A stretch of 64,000 nt of DNA, taken from Elusimicrobiaceae bacterium. Lineage in GTDB: Bacteria > Elusimicrobiota > Elusimicrobia > Elusimicrobiales > Elusimicrobiaceae. The stretch spans positions 1 to 64,000 of the forward strand of contig JAEEMS010000013.1 in NCBI GenBank assembly GCA_016283355.1, in the 5' to 3' direction. Positions 1-7,397 of this stretch are shown here, piece by piece (position 1 is the first letter of the stretch; each line of letters starts with the position of its first letter). The position numbers and the translations under genes are program-made. The notes beneath the pieces were generated by a model. That model did not search any database. It was not told where the DNA came from and worked only from the letters and a program-made list of their open reading frames with translations.

Positions 1-1596
1 AACCAAACGGCGGACCAGTTAGTGGTAGAAAGCTCCTACAGTGGTGATGCTACCTTATCCTTAAGGAACGTTGGCGCGACAGCCAATGCCACAACCGGGG
101 ATGGCATCAAGCTGGTAGATTTTGCAGATGGTGCGACGGTAAATGGGTCGTTTAATTTGGCCGGCGGCAAATGGGAAGAAGGGGCGTATGAATATACGCT
201 CAATCAAGGGACGGACCGGGACTATTACTTACGCAGTAATGGGGAAGATCCGTACACAGACACATTTAAGACGATGTTAAACATCCCGATGTTAAACGTA
301 ATAGTAGCGCAGACGGGCATGAACTCATTACAACGTCGTTTAGGTGATTTGCGCAATATGGACAACACCAACAAACGCAACGGGGTATGGGTACGCAACT
401 ATTATAAAGACATGACGGTAAGCGACCTGATAGACACGGACATGAACCTATTTGGCGGGGAAGCAGGGTATGACTGGTTATTTAGAGCCGATGAACCGAC
501 AAAACTCTATGCAGGTGTGTTGGTAGGGTATGTAAAGGCGGATGGTATTAAGACGAAGAAAGACAACGGCGCGTATGAGAAGGGAGACGGAGAATCTCCG
601 ACGGTAGGTATTTATGCGACGTTGATGGACCAATCGGGGTGGTTTGTAGATATAGCGGCGAGGAACTTCTGGACGAAGCTAAACATGAAGCATCATGAGA
701 ACCTGGGCTCGACGTTATTGACATACACGCCGAAGCGGAACCTATTGACAGCGAGTGTAGAGGTAGGTAAGAGCATAGAGAACCGCACGTCACGGAATGA
801 CTACGTGAGGATAGAGCCGAAGGTAGAGTTGTCATACTTAAAAGCGGGGAAAGATACGGCAGAAGTAAGCAATGGGAAAGAGCTGACGTATGACTCTGCA
901 GATTATATCAATGCGAAGGCGGCGATCTTGTTATCGTACAATCACATCCGCAACAACGGGTTAATTATCGAGCCGTTGTTAGAGTTAGCGTACCGGTATG
1001 AATTTGCCGGGGAAGGGGATGTGACGTATGATGGTGTAAAGGAGAAGACGAGCTTAAAAGGCGGAACGGCAGAGGTGAATGCGGGGTTGAACATGCAGTT
1101 GACGAAGGACCTGTACTTCTATGCGTTAGGGAGCTATGAAGCCGGCGAGAAGATGAAAGGATGGGGTGTACATGCGGGGATCCGGTATACGTTTGGGGAA
1201 GATGCGAACAATTATCGGCCGACGCAACAGCGGTATACGCAAACGCAGTATACACGTCCGACAAACAATACGCAGCAACGGCAACAGCGATATATCCAAA
1301 CGCAGCAGCGGTATACACGTCCCAGCAGCACGCAGCAGACGCAGACGCGGTACGTGACGCAGCAACAGACGACGTATACACAACCGGTGCAGACGCGGTA
1401 TGTGACGCAGCAGACGACGTATACGCAACCGGTACAACAGCGGTATGTAACGCAACAAACGACGTATACGCAACCGGTGCAAACGCAGCGAACGGTGACT
1501 ACTACTACGACAACGACGAACGCGACGAATGCGGGAGATCCGACGTTACGAGGTTTTAGGAAGCCGAAGAAGATCCAATACATCAAAGACAATTAA
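1..1596 (+). CDS. Autotransporter beta-barrel protein, 3' part, with repetitive C-terminal tail
   Basis: The frame is open to the window edge, so the start and most of the passenger lie upstream. From about codon 110 of the visible part the protein looks like an autotransporter beta domain: alternating amphipathic strands such as WVRNYYKDM, YAGVLVGYV and FVDIAARNFW, ending near HAGIRYTFG. In typical members that strand is the C-terminus. Here about 130 more residues follow, rich in Gln, Thr, Tyr, Pro and Arg, including three near-identical 15-16 residue units built on RYVTQQTTYTQPVQ, then a Thr run and a basic end (GFRKPKKIQYIKDN). By family knowledge the barrel sits in the outer membrane and exports an N-terminal passenger. 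The tail would lie in the periplasm, and its role is unknown. A 157-bp copy of the gene end recurs at 3103-3259. The barrel call is good; the passenger is not visible. Confidence 0.8.
   Translation, partial: NQTADQLVVESSYSGDATLSLRNVGATANATTGDGIKLVDFADGATVNGSFNLAGGKWEEGAYEYTLNQGTDRDYYLRSNGEDPYTDTFKTMLNIPMLNVIVAQTGMNSLQRRLGDLRNMDNTNKRNGVWVRNYYKDMTVSDLIDTDMNLFGGEAGYDWLFRADEPTKLYAGVLVGYVKADGIKTKKDNGAYEKGDGESPTVGIYATLMDQSGWFVDIAARNFWTKLNMKHHENLGSTLLTYTPKRNLLTASVEVGKSIENRTSRNDYVRIEPKVELSYLKAGKDTAEVSNGKELTYDSADYINAKAAILLSYNHIRNNGLIIEPLLELAYRYEFAGEGDVTYDGVKEKTSLKGGTAEVNAGLNMQLTKDLYFYALGSYEAGEKMKGWGVHAGIRYTFGEDANNYRPTQQRYTQTQYTRPTNNTQQRQQRYIQTQQRYTRPSSTQQTQTRYVTQQQTTYTQPVQTRYVTQQTTYTQPVQQRYVTQQTTYTQPVQTQRTVTTTTTTTNATNAGDPTLRGFRKPKKIQYIKDN
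1348..1485 (+). repeat. Three tandem 45-48 bp coding repeats in the autotransporter tail
   Basis: Copies lie at 1348-1395 (48 bp), 1396-1440 and 1441-1485 (45 bp each), in frame, each encoding RYVTQQ(Q)TTYTQPVQ plus one or two residues. More degenerate versions (RYTQTQ, RYIQTQQ) lie just upstream from about 1231. Units differ mostly at synonymous positions. Confidence 0.85.
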
Positions 1597-1617
1597 GATT
1601 GGAAAGGCAAAAAATTA

Positions 1618-1643
1618 TCCCCCGGGTAACCGGGGGATTTTTG
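1618..1643 (+). terminator. Intrinsic terminator after the autotransporter gene
   Basis: A GC-rich hairpin with arms TCCCCCGG and CCGGGGGA and a GTAA loop is followed by a T run. A very similar hairpin follows the duplicated gene tail at 3281-3309. Confidence 0.85.
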
Positions 1644-1670
1644 TAGGACTATTATTTGGGGAAGATGAAA

Positions 1671-2765
1671 CTATTGCCGGGGGGAATTAACGCGGTCGCG
1701 AACTTTTTGAGCAACTTTTCTAGTATCCGGCGCAATTAGGCCATATTGTTGGGCATATAATTTAAAAATAACACACCACATTGGTTCTATCGTAGAAAAT
1801 TCGTCACTTTCTCCGATATGTTCCAAGCAGAAGTCATACATTTTTTTGGCATTATCCTTCATTTTTTTCGTAACAGGTTTGATAATGACAACCTCCCAAG
1901 CTTTTTGGGCTTGTGTAAGATCTTCTGATCCTAATTTGCCTACGATACTGGCCAATGCAGTAAGGTTGTAAGACTTGCCCGGCAGATGGTAATTTTGAGG
2001 GGATAGGATTTTTTCCAATAATTTGATTTTGAGAAGATAGAAGGGTTCCTTGTCCCCTGTTTCTTTCGCTCTGGACCAGGCTCCTTCTATGAACGATTGC
2101 GCGTCTTTGAATACATCTCTATAAGTTATATTATAAAGTCTGTCTTCTGCCAGATCAGAGGATTCTTTAGAGTGCCCGATTGTTTTGGCAAGAAGAACGG
2201 TGTCATACGCTTCAATTCCGAGTCGGTGGAGAACTGGTTTGTCCTTGATTACCGGAGCTGTGGGCCATATAAACAAATTTTCTTTGACAATGGGTTCTAG
2301 CCAAGTATTGTGCTTATAAATCTTATAGAACTTTACCGAATTCTCTTTGTCGAATTTACCAGCATCGTAAGGATTACTCCCATAGAGGTAACGATAATGC
2401 TTAGCTAATGCATCAGATAGAATATCTGAAAGACGTACTGCATTTAACACATAGTCGCGGTATATATATTTCGGTTCTTTGGCAGAGTGTTGTACATCTA
2501 CTGTGTCACGCCAGTCGCCAAAACAATAGGCGGGGATTTGATCTTTTCTAATTGTTCCTTCCGGGCACGGAGGAATAGAGTCAAGGAATTTTTTAGCTGC
2601 GGAGTACTGTTTAGTACGTAGCATTTCAAAAACCTTGGCGGTTAGTTGTTTGTGTGCTTTTCGAGATCCCGAGTAATTGGGTAAGTCGACAGGGTTATAT
2701 CCAAACGCAAGCGGGCCTAGGATTATAGCAAGGCCAATTGCACACATTTTTTTTAAGTTGTGCAT
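1671..2765 (-). CDS. Secreted protein of unknown family (364 aa)
   Basis: I do not recognise the family. The chosen ATG at 2765 is preceded by AAGGAG at good spacing and opens with a signal peptide (HNLKKMCAIGLAIILGPLAFG); an in-frame ATG at 2846 would put 27 charged residues ahead of it and lacks a clear ribosome site. The mature part is mostly helical and charged, with a few Cys (CPEG, YCFGDW, DFCLEH), and no catalytic motif is obvious. It lies tail-to-tail with the autotransporter gene and is the cargo of the first of two similarly flanked units. The 45-bp upstream element also found before the 865- and 1778-residue secreted proteins lies at 2892-2936. Function cannot be assigned. Confidence 0.75.
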   Translation of the reverse strand: MHNLKKMCAIGLAIILGPLAFGYNPVDLPNYSGSRKAHKQLTAKVFEMLRTKQYSAAKKFLDSIPPCPEGTIRKDQIPAYCFGDWRDTVDVQHSAKEPKYIYRDYVLNAVRLSDILSDALAKHYRYLYGSNPYDAGKFDKENSVKFYKIYKHNTWLEPIVKENLFIWPTAPVIKDKPVLHRLGIEAYDTVLLAKTIGHSKESSDLAEDRLYNITYRDVFKDAQSFIEGAWSRAKETGDKEPFYLLKIKLLEKILSPQNYHLPGKSYNLTALASIVGKLGSEDLTQAQKAWEVVIIKPVTKKMKDNAKKMYDFCLEHIGESDEFSTIEPMWCVIFKLYAQQYGLIAPDTRKVAQKVRDRVNSPRQ

Positions 2766-2891
2766 GTCTTTCTCCTTATGCCTGTTATACCGTTGTACAG
2801 CGTTTTTGACTCCGTTGGGTAACGGTACAGGCATTTTATGTTTCATCTTTTGTGTTTCTCTTACTATTAATGCATATTAAAGTGGTAGTGC

Positions 2892-2949
2892 ACCAGGGCC
2901 AAAAGGCCCAGCCAAAAAAAGAAAAAGGGCCTAGATGCTTTATAGGTCC
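2892..2949 (-). promoter_or_regulatory. Composite upstream element, copy A
   Basis: Read toward the gene at 1671-2765, the element has GGACCTATA, 4 nt, ATCTAGG, then 33 nt further on CTGGT, which closes the palindromic box GGGCCTTTTGGCCC. The 45-nt core (2892-2936) aligns without gaps to copies at 51694-51738 and 59992-60036. Its inner end may serve as a -35 region. That role is inference; the repeated layout is seen directly. Confidence 0.6.
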
Positions 2950-3009
2950 AATTGGTATTGTGAACGGGATAAACGTAAGTCGGGGAAATCCTCAATAAAA
3001 ACCCCTGAA

Positions 3010-3102
3010 TTAAAATAGTACAATACCTCTATGAAAGAACTTTTTTCGCTTTTCCTTGTGTTTGGTAAAATCGGTCTGTTTACACTCGGTGGCGGGTATG
3101 CT
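3010..3102 (+). pseudogene. Remnant of the 5' end of a chromate transporter gene
   Basis: From the ATG at 3031 to 3102 the sequence matches the start of the intact transporter gene (4590-4661) at 68 of 72 positions, and the preceding TAC-AAT box and start region also correspond. The match stops abruptly after codon 24, where an out-of-frame copy of the autotransporter gene tail begins. The 163-codon frame cannot make a transporter. The 265 bases upstream (2766-3030) hold only the regulatory element at 2892-2949. Confidence 0.85.
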
Positions 3103-3259
3103 GCGGTATGTAACGCAACAAACGACGTATACGCAACCGGTGCAAACACAGCGAACGGTGACTACTACTACGACAACGACGAACGCGACGAATGCGGGAG
3201 ATCCGACGTTACGAGGTTTTAGGAAGCCGAAGAAGATCCAATACATCAAGAACAATTAA
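3103..3259 (+). pseudogene. Remnant copy of the autotransporter gene 3' end
   Basis: The 157 bp are colinear with 1440-1596 and identical at 154 positions. The segment starts exactly at the third tail repeat and runs through the stop codon, ending KNN where the parent has KDN. It is fused to the chromate transporter remnant in a different frame, so it is not a working fusion. A terminator like the one after the parent gene follows. Confidence 0.9.
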
Positions 3260-3280
3260 GATATATTGAGAGCAAACAAA

Positions 3281-3309
3281 AAATCCCCCGGGTGACCCCG
3301 GGGGATTTT
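3281..3309. terminator. Bidirectional hairpin terminator
   Basis: The hairpin AAATCCCCCGGG-tga-CCCGGGGGATTTT has A and T runs on both sides. It can end transcription from the remnant on the plus strand and from the subtilase gene on the minus strand. Confidence 0.8.
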
Positions 3310-3324
3310 AATTGTTCCTTGTAA

Positions 3325-4539
3325 CTATTGTGCTTCTTCTTGTCGTTTTCTTTTTTGTAAATTCTCTATTAACTTGGCAGGTTGCAATAGGTTGTAGGCC
3401 TCAAACTCTACGCCTTGAAATTCGCATGTAGGATTTAAGGCGGTTTTCTTCCACGCTTCCGTGAAAATTTCTTTGGTTAAATTGGGGTACACTTGCACGG
3501 CCAATGCGTACATCCCCACTATATACGGCACCGCCCATGAAAAACCGCCATGGGCATAGTGTACATAATGGTTTTCCCCGGTGGGAGAAGCTGTTACGCG
3601 AAAGCATGTGGGAACGGTCAAATAATCGCGCTGTTGTTTGTAGTAATCTGAATCTTTTCCCCACCAATAGGTCGGATGGCAGTAAGGGAGTTTATCAGGA
3701 TGCGATAAAGAATGATTTCGACTAAGAGATTCAACATCCCAATTCCCCGCCATAAACACAGCAACGCCGCTTTCTTCCAGTTTCTTTTTTGCATCTAAGA
3801 ACTGGCTGATCCCCGGAGTGTTTTTGAAATAGGTGCCTCTGTCGCTAAATCCCTGCGAGATTCCCACCGCGCGCACTCTTTGCTCGGGCGGAAGTTGTTT
3901 GTTCAACTCGTAAATTTCATCTAAGGCAGTCGCAAAAGGGGTGGCATCCCGACTAATCCCTGCCGCGTAGAAAAACAGATTGGCTTTAGGTGCCACGCCT
4001 ACTTTTTTACCAACAGCGATAGAGGCCAATGCTGCACCGTGCATAGCGGCGTTCGATTTTTTCATATTTGGCATTACTTTATACCATACAAGCGCGTGTT
4101 TATACTCTTTGTGGTTGGTTTGTATCGGTTGATCCAAAAGTGCTATGGACACACCGCGCCCGTCAATGCCTTTTTTGTGAAGAGCATAGAGGCCTAACCC
4201 AGGGTTTTTGCCGTTTTTCAGAATTTTCTTTGGGTTAAATCCTTTGGGCAATTTATTTTTTGGTGGAAATTTAGTAACTTCGTCAAAGCGTAAGATGTCT
4301 GCCAGTTCTTCAACAGTATAGTTTGAGAAATCCCAATCGGATAAGTCATAAGAGCGTACATCCAATTCGTCGGGTACCAAAACTTTCTCTTTGGGCTGTC
4401 CGTTAGGAAAATCCTCTTTCATAAAGGAAGAATAATCAGCTGCTTTTGCACTGCTAGCAATATCGGGAAGTTTAATTTGTGCGGCCACAAATCCGGTTGT
4501 GGCAAAACAAAATGCGATTGTTAAAATAATTTTTTTCAT
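3325..4539 (-). CDS. Secreted subtilisin-like serine protease (S8-type), 404 aa
   Basis: A signal peptide (KKIILTIAFCFATTGFVAAQ) precedes a region of about 100 residues that may act as a propeptide. The catalytic elements then appear in S8 order: Asp136 in GVSIALLDQPI, His167 in MHGAALASIAVG followed by the typical GVAPKANLFFYA strand, Asn266 in VAVFMAGN, and Ser334 in GGFSWAVPYIVG, which replaces the usual GTSMAAPHVAG. All four residues are present, so activity is plausible although the sequence is divergent. It is the cargo of the second of two units with the same flanks and sits divergently, 50 bp from the chromate transporter gene. Likely substrates are extracellular or periplasmic proteins. 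The fold call is firm; specificity is unknown. Confidence 0.8.
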   Translation of the reverse strand: MKKIILTIAFCFATTGFVAAQIKLPDIASSAKAADYSSFMKEDFPNGQPKEKVLVPDELDVRSYDLSDWDFSNYTVEELADILRFDEVTKFPPKNKLPKGFNPKKILKNGKNPGLGLYALHKKGIDGRGVSIALLDQPIQTNHKEYKHALVWYKVMPNMKKSNAAMHGAALASIAVGKKVGVAPKANLFFYAAGISRDATPFATALDEIYELNKQLPPEQRVRAVGISQGFSDRGTYFKNTPGISQFLDAKKKLEESGVAVFMAGNWDVESLSRNHSLSHPDKLPYCHPTYWWGKDSDYYKQQRDYLTVPTCFRVTASPTGENHYVHYAHGGFSWAVPYIVGMYALAVQVYPNLTKEIFTEAWKKTALNPTCEFQGVEFEAYNLLQPAKLIENLQKRKRQEEAQ

Positions 4540-4589
4540 ACGTTCCCCACAACTACCATTATAACAAAGTTAATTGGTACAATAATTTT

Positions 4590-5126
4590 ATGAAGGTGCT
4601 TTTTTCACTTTTCCTTGTGTTTGGTAAAATCGGTCTGTTTACACTCGGTGGCGGGTATGCTATGGTGCCGCTGATGGAGCGTGAGTTATGTGGGAAATAT
4701 TTGTCCAGGGAAGATTTCTTGGACACGTTGGCCCTTGCCCAAGCCGCTCCCGGTATTATGGCTATTAACACGGCCATTTTAACCGGCTACAAAGTTCACG
4801 GTGTGTGGGGCGCTATTTTTGCCGCACTGGGTGCAGCCCTACCTTCTTTTATCATCATTTTGATTTTGGCTATATTTTTTAAAACGTATCAACAAAACCC
4901 AATCATCCGCCGTATATTTATGGGAGTGCGCCCGGCGGTCATCGCACTTATTTTAGTACCGGTATTTAATTTGGCCCGCGCGGCAAACATTACCTGGAAA
5001 ACGGTGTGGATTCCTATTGTGGTTGCATTGGCGGTTTGGGCGATGGGTATTTCCCCGGTGTACCTTGTTATTTTAGCGGGGCTGGGCGGCTACTTGTACG
5101 GACGCGCCGAGGGAGAAACAAAATGA
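4590..5126 (+). CDS. chrA: Chromate transporter family protein, first half-size subunit
   Basis: A 178-residue membrane protein of the CHR family, short-chain type. It opens with FGKIGLFTLGGGYAMVPLMERE and has the family signature LALAQAAPGIMAINTAILTGYK, followed by several membrane segments. Short-chain CHR proteins act as pairs of one-domain subunits; the second follows with an ATGA overlap. Family members export chromate or related oxyanions, but the true substrate here is unknown. The first 24 codons are duplicated at 3031-3102. A TACAAT box at 4578-4583 lies 6 nt before the ATG and there is no ribosome site, so the mRNA is probably leaderless. Confidence 0.85.
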   Translation: MKVLFSLFLVFGKIGLFTLGGGYAMVPLMERELCGKYLSREDFLDTLALAQAAPGIMAINTAILTGYKVHGVWGAIFAALGAALPSFIIILILAIFFKTYQQNPIIRRIFMGVRPAVIALILVPVFNLARAANITWKTVWIPIVVALAVWAMGISPVYLVILAGLGGYLYGRAEGETK

Positions 5127-5650
5127 TTTTTCTGAAATTATTTTTTACTTTCTTTAAAATAGGCCTTTTTAACTTTGGCGGTGGATACGCCATGATTTCG
5201 TTTATCCAAAATGAAATTGTACATAAACACGCCTATCTTTCCACCGCTCAGTTTACCGACATTGTAGCCCTAAGCCAAGTGACACCCGGCCCGGTGGGAA
5301 TCAATATGGCCACCTATACGGGTTACAGTATAACGCACAGTGTGTGGGGGGCGGTGGTAGCTACGGTGGCGGTGTGTTTGCCGTCGTTTATTTTGATGAT
5401 TTTTATTAGCAGATTTTTTCTGCAATATCGCCGCAGTAAGACCGTAGAAGACGTTTTAAAAGGTCTTCGTCCGGCGGTAGTAGGTTTGATTGCAGCAGCT
5501 GCGCTCGTGCTTTGTAATGTGCAAAACATCATCGACTATAAAAGCGTTCTGCTTCTCATTGGGGCGTTTTTGGCAGTATGGAAATTCAAAGCCGGGCCGA
5601 TTTTTGTATTAGTGATTAGTGGCGCGTTGGGCTTTGTGCTTTACACCTAA
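5123..5650 (+). CDS. chrA: Chromate transporter family protein, second half-size subunit
   Basis: A 175-residue homologue of its upstream neighbour, with the same architecture: FFKIGLFNFGGGYAMISFIQNEI, then VALSQVTPGPVGINMATYTGY, then four or so hydrophobic segments. The start at 5123 overlaps the preceding stop (ATGA), so the two are translationally coupled and probably form a heteromeric, antiparallel transporter. A longer frame starting at 5006 is merely open sequence inside the first gene. No clear terminator follows. Confidence 0.85.
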   Translation: MIFLKLFFTFFKIGLFNFGGGYAMISFIQNEIVHKHAYLSTAQFTDIVALSQVTPGPVGINMATYTGYSITHSVWGAVVATVAVCLPSFILMIFISRFFLQYRRSKTVEDVLKGLRPAVVGLIAAAALVLCNVQNIIDYKSVLLLIGAFLAVWKFKAGPIFVLVISGALGFVLYT

Positions 5651-5726
5651 AGTTAAATAAAGCTAATTTATTGTTTAGCAACAAATTATTTATTTTTAGA
5701 CGTAAAATATAATTTTTTAAAAATAC

Positions 5727-5755
5727 TTGTTAGTTTGAACTAACTTTTGTATAAT
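5727..5755 (+). promoter_or_regulatory. Promoter with a palindrome over the -35 box
   Basis: TTGTTA (5727-5732) is separated by 17 nt from TATAAT (5750-5755). The dyad GTTAGTT-tg-AACTAAC (5729-5744) overlaps the -35 box and fills most of the spacer, as an operator would. The downstream gene starts at 5785 after the ribosome site AGAGAGG. Confidence 0.6.
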
Positions 5756-5784
5756 AAAAGTATCAACAAAAGAGAGGATATTCT

Positions 5785-6489
5785 ATGAACAAGTATTTTT
5801 TAAAAGTTGTGATAGCAGGTATCTTATTTGTCGGTAATGTCGGTTTTGCCCAAACCACAGCCGATTTGCAACGCAAAGTCACCCGCGTTGCCCAAACCCA
5901 ACAGTCCGAAGTAAAAATCACCTTGAATTGGTTCCGCGAAGTGGAAATGCGAGACGTAATGTTGCGTCCTTCCCGTGGGTTTGTGCATAAATCTAAAATA
6001 GTATTAGACAAAAAAACAAAGCAAACCCAATGCAAAGGGGTGCTTGTACAAACGGGGCAAGTAGTTATGCCGAAAGTTTGTATGAAACAAAATTGGCAAC
6101 TCAACCAATTTACACTTATTTTTGCTAACGGCAAAAAAGGAATAGGCACTTCAAAATCTTTCCGCATGAAAGGGGATGTTGTCTACATTGAAGTTTCCCC
6201 CGAACTTACCAAAGGTTTAAAGGGCCTTCCAATGGAGGCTACGCCCAAAGGCCAATCGTTGGAAGAACATTTTGGGCATGGTGTTTTGGACACTATTGCC
6301 TCTTTCTTCCATTCCAAAGGGGTAGTATGTTCCAAACGGTACTATCGCCCCGGCAAAGTACATTATGGTGATTCCACCCTTCAAGTGGGGGATGGTATTT
6401 TGTACCAAGGGAAGTTGGTAGCGCTTGTGAAAAAAGATGTTAAACGGATTCATGAAGTATCGGAAAAACCGCTAGCTATTCTTCGTTGA
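5785..6489 (+). CDS. Secreted protein, probably degenerate trypsin-like fold (234 aa)
   Basis: A signal peptide (KYFLKVVIAGILFVGNVGFAQ) is followed by features resembling a chymotrypsin-fold protease: CKGVLVQTGQVVMPKVC occupies the place of the usual C-GVLI-TAAHC block, and near the C-terminus VHYGDSTLQVGDGILYQGKLVALV resembles the GDSGGPL region with its following strands. The His position in the first block is Val, so the triad looks incomplete even though Ser is present. The product may be inactive or may bind rather than cut. It is a single gene with its own promoter and terminator (6541-6571). The trypsin-fold assignment is my inference from motif order, not a firm family match. Confidence 0.5.
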   Translation: MNKYFLKVVIAGILFVGNVGFAQTTADLQRKVTRVAQTQQSEVKITLNWFREVEMRDVMLRPSRGFVHKSKIVLDKKTKQTQCKGVLVQTGQVVMPKVCMKQNWQLNQFTLIFANGKKGIGTSKSFRMKGDVVYIEVSPELTKGLKGLPMEATPKGQSLEEHFGHGVLDTIASFFHSKGVVCSKRYYRPGKVHYGDSTLQVGDGILYQGKLVALVKKDVKRIHEVSEKPLAILR

Positions 6490-6540
6490 AATTTGGTTGT
6501 AAACTTCAGGCCCACAGCCAAGGGTTTGAGGTCTCCTATA

Positions 6541-6571
6541 AAAATGCCCCGGGTGAAGCCCGGGGTATTTT
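6541..6571. terminator. Intrinsic terminator between convergent genes
   Basis: The hairpin AAAATGCCCCGGG-tgaag-CCCGGGGTATTTT has flanking A and T runs. It serves the secreted protein gene on the plus strand and may also serve the YgjP-like gene ending at 6655. The rest of 6490-6654 shows nothing else. Confidence 0.75.
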
Positions 6572-6654
6572 GTTACATAGCTGAAATTTGCAAAAGAGTT
6601 GCACTGCATTCCCCGGTGAAATCGTCCGGGAATTATTATAAGTACAAAAATAAA

Positions 6655-7341
6655 TTAAGCGTTGGGGTTGGGGTTCGTTTGGTTGTCGGAAGGGGTTTCT
6701 TCTTCGCGGTAGCTCAAAGACACTTCGGCAAAGATAGCATCTTTGTTTTCATTGAGCCAACGGCGGTGCAGCTTGTAATCCGGGCAGTATTGGGCCACCA
6801 TGGTCCAATATTCTTCCTGATGATTCATGTAGGTCAAGTGGCACAATTCATGAATCATCAAATAATCTTGTACGGCCGGAGGCATTTTGATAATACGGTA
6901 GGAAAAATTTAAATTTTTCTTACTGGAACAGCTGCCCCACACGGTTTGTTGGTCTTTCACTACTATATTATTAAATTCCACGCCCATTTTTTCAGCCCAT
7001 CCTTTTGTTTTGGCTGGGATAATTTCTTTGGCGTTGTCTTTAAGCCATCCGGTTACTAATGCCGAAGGATCACCTTGCTTACTTTGTAGGTAAATGTGAA
7101 AAACGGAGCCGTCAAACGCCACGCCTTCTTCCTGATCGGGAGTGATGTACATACGAGCTTCAAACAAATCCCCGTTGTAAAGCACTTTGTTGCCGCTAAT
7201 GGATAGCGAAGGCGTTTCTTTTTGCCCCAGTTTGATTTCGGTAGGACGTTTCTCTTCTTTCCCAAACACTTCGGGCAAATCTTTTTTAAGGCGTTCTAAA
7301 AATAATTTTACATCGCTGATGACGGTTTGTGTATCGGACAT
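6655..7341 (-). CDS. YgjP-type (DUF45) metallopeptidase-like protein
   Basis: A 228-residue protein whose C-terminal half carries the DUF45/YgjP signature: QTVWGSCSSKKNLNFSYRIIKMPPAVQDYLMIHELCHLTYMNHQEEYW. HELCH is the zinc-binding HExxH motif, with a further His in the following NHxxEYW. The N-terminal half is a beta-rich region typical of the family. Characterised relatives have been linked to zinc peptidase-like and nucleotide-hydrolysing roles; the substrate here is unknown. The gene is divergent from gcvT and shares with it a symmetric promoter (7348-7379). The predicted transcription start is at or within 2 nt of the start codon, and no ribosome site is visible, so it is likely leaderless. 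Confidence 0.8.
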   Translation of the reverse strand: MSDTQTVISDVKLFLERLKKDLPEVFGKEEKRPTEIKLGQKETPSLSISGNKVLYNGDLFEARMYITPDQEEGVAFDGSVFHIYLQSKQGDPSALVTGWLKDNAKEIIPAKTKGWAEKMGVEFNNIVVKDQQTVWGSCSSKKNLNFSYRIIKMPPAVQDYLMIHELCHLTYMNHQEEYWTMVAQYCPDYKLHRRWLNENKDAIFAEVSLSYREEETPSDNQTNPNPNA

Positions 7342-7347
7342 ATATAT

Positions 7348-7379
7348 ATTGTATAAAAAACAGACAAATTTTATACAAT
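7348..7379. promoter_or_regulatory. Symmetric face-to-face promoter pair for gcvT and the ygjP-like gene
   Basis: The inverted repeat ATTGTATAAAA (7348-7358) and TTTTATACAAT (7369-7379) is perfect over 11 bp. On the plus strand TTGTAT (7349-7354), 17 nt and TATACA (7372-7377) form a promoter for gcvT. By symmetry the same bases read on the minus strand give TTGTAT, 17 nt and TATACA for the divergent gene. Only one polymerase could occupy the site at a time. Confidence 0.6.
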
Positions 7380-7397
7380 AATCGTAGAGAGGAACTT

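Noticed and set aside
1348-1485. Direct repeats that might suggest a CRISPR array
   Set aside because: The units are contiguous, in frame and without unique spacers. They are coding repeats.
1212-1592. Antisense open frame with repeated Cys-Val-Tyr units
   Set aside because: It is the complement of the tandem tail repeats. Its regularity comes from the sense-strand repeat, and it has no independent start signals.
3031-3222. An open frame joining the chromate transporter start to more coding sequence, as a possible new fusion protein
   Set aside because: The second part is the autotransporter tail read in the wrong frame. The bases match the real tail frame at 154 of 157 positions, so this is a rearrangement scar.
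4590-5650. A chromate transporter gene broken by a frameshift
   Set aside because: Both halves have complete N-terminal signatures and an ATGA overlap. Paired half-size CHR proteins are a known natural arrangement.
7380-7397. Glycine riboswitch before gcvT
   Set aside because: The gap between promoter and ribosome site is far too short for a riboswitch aptamer.
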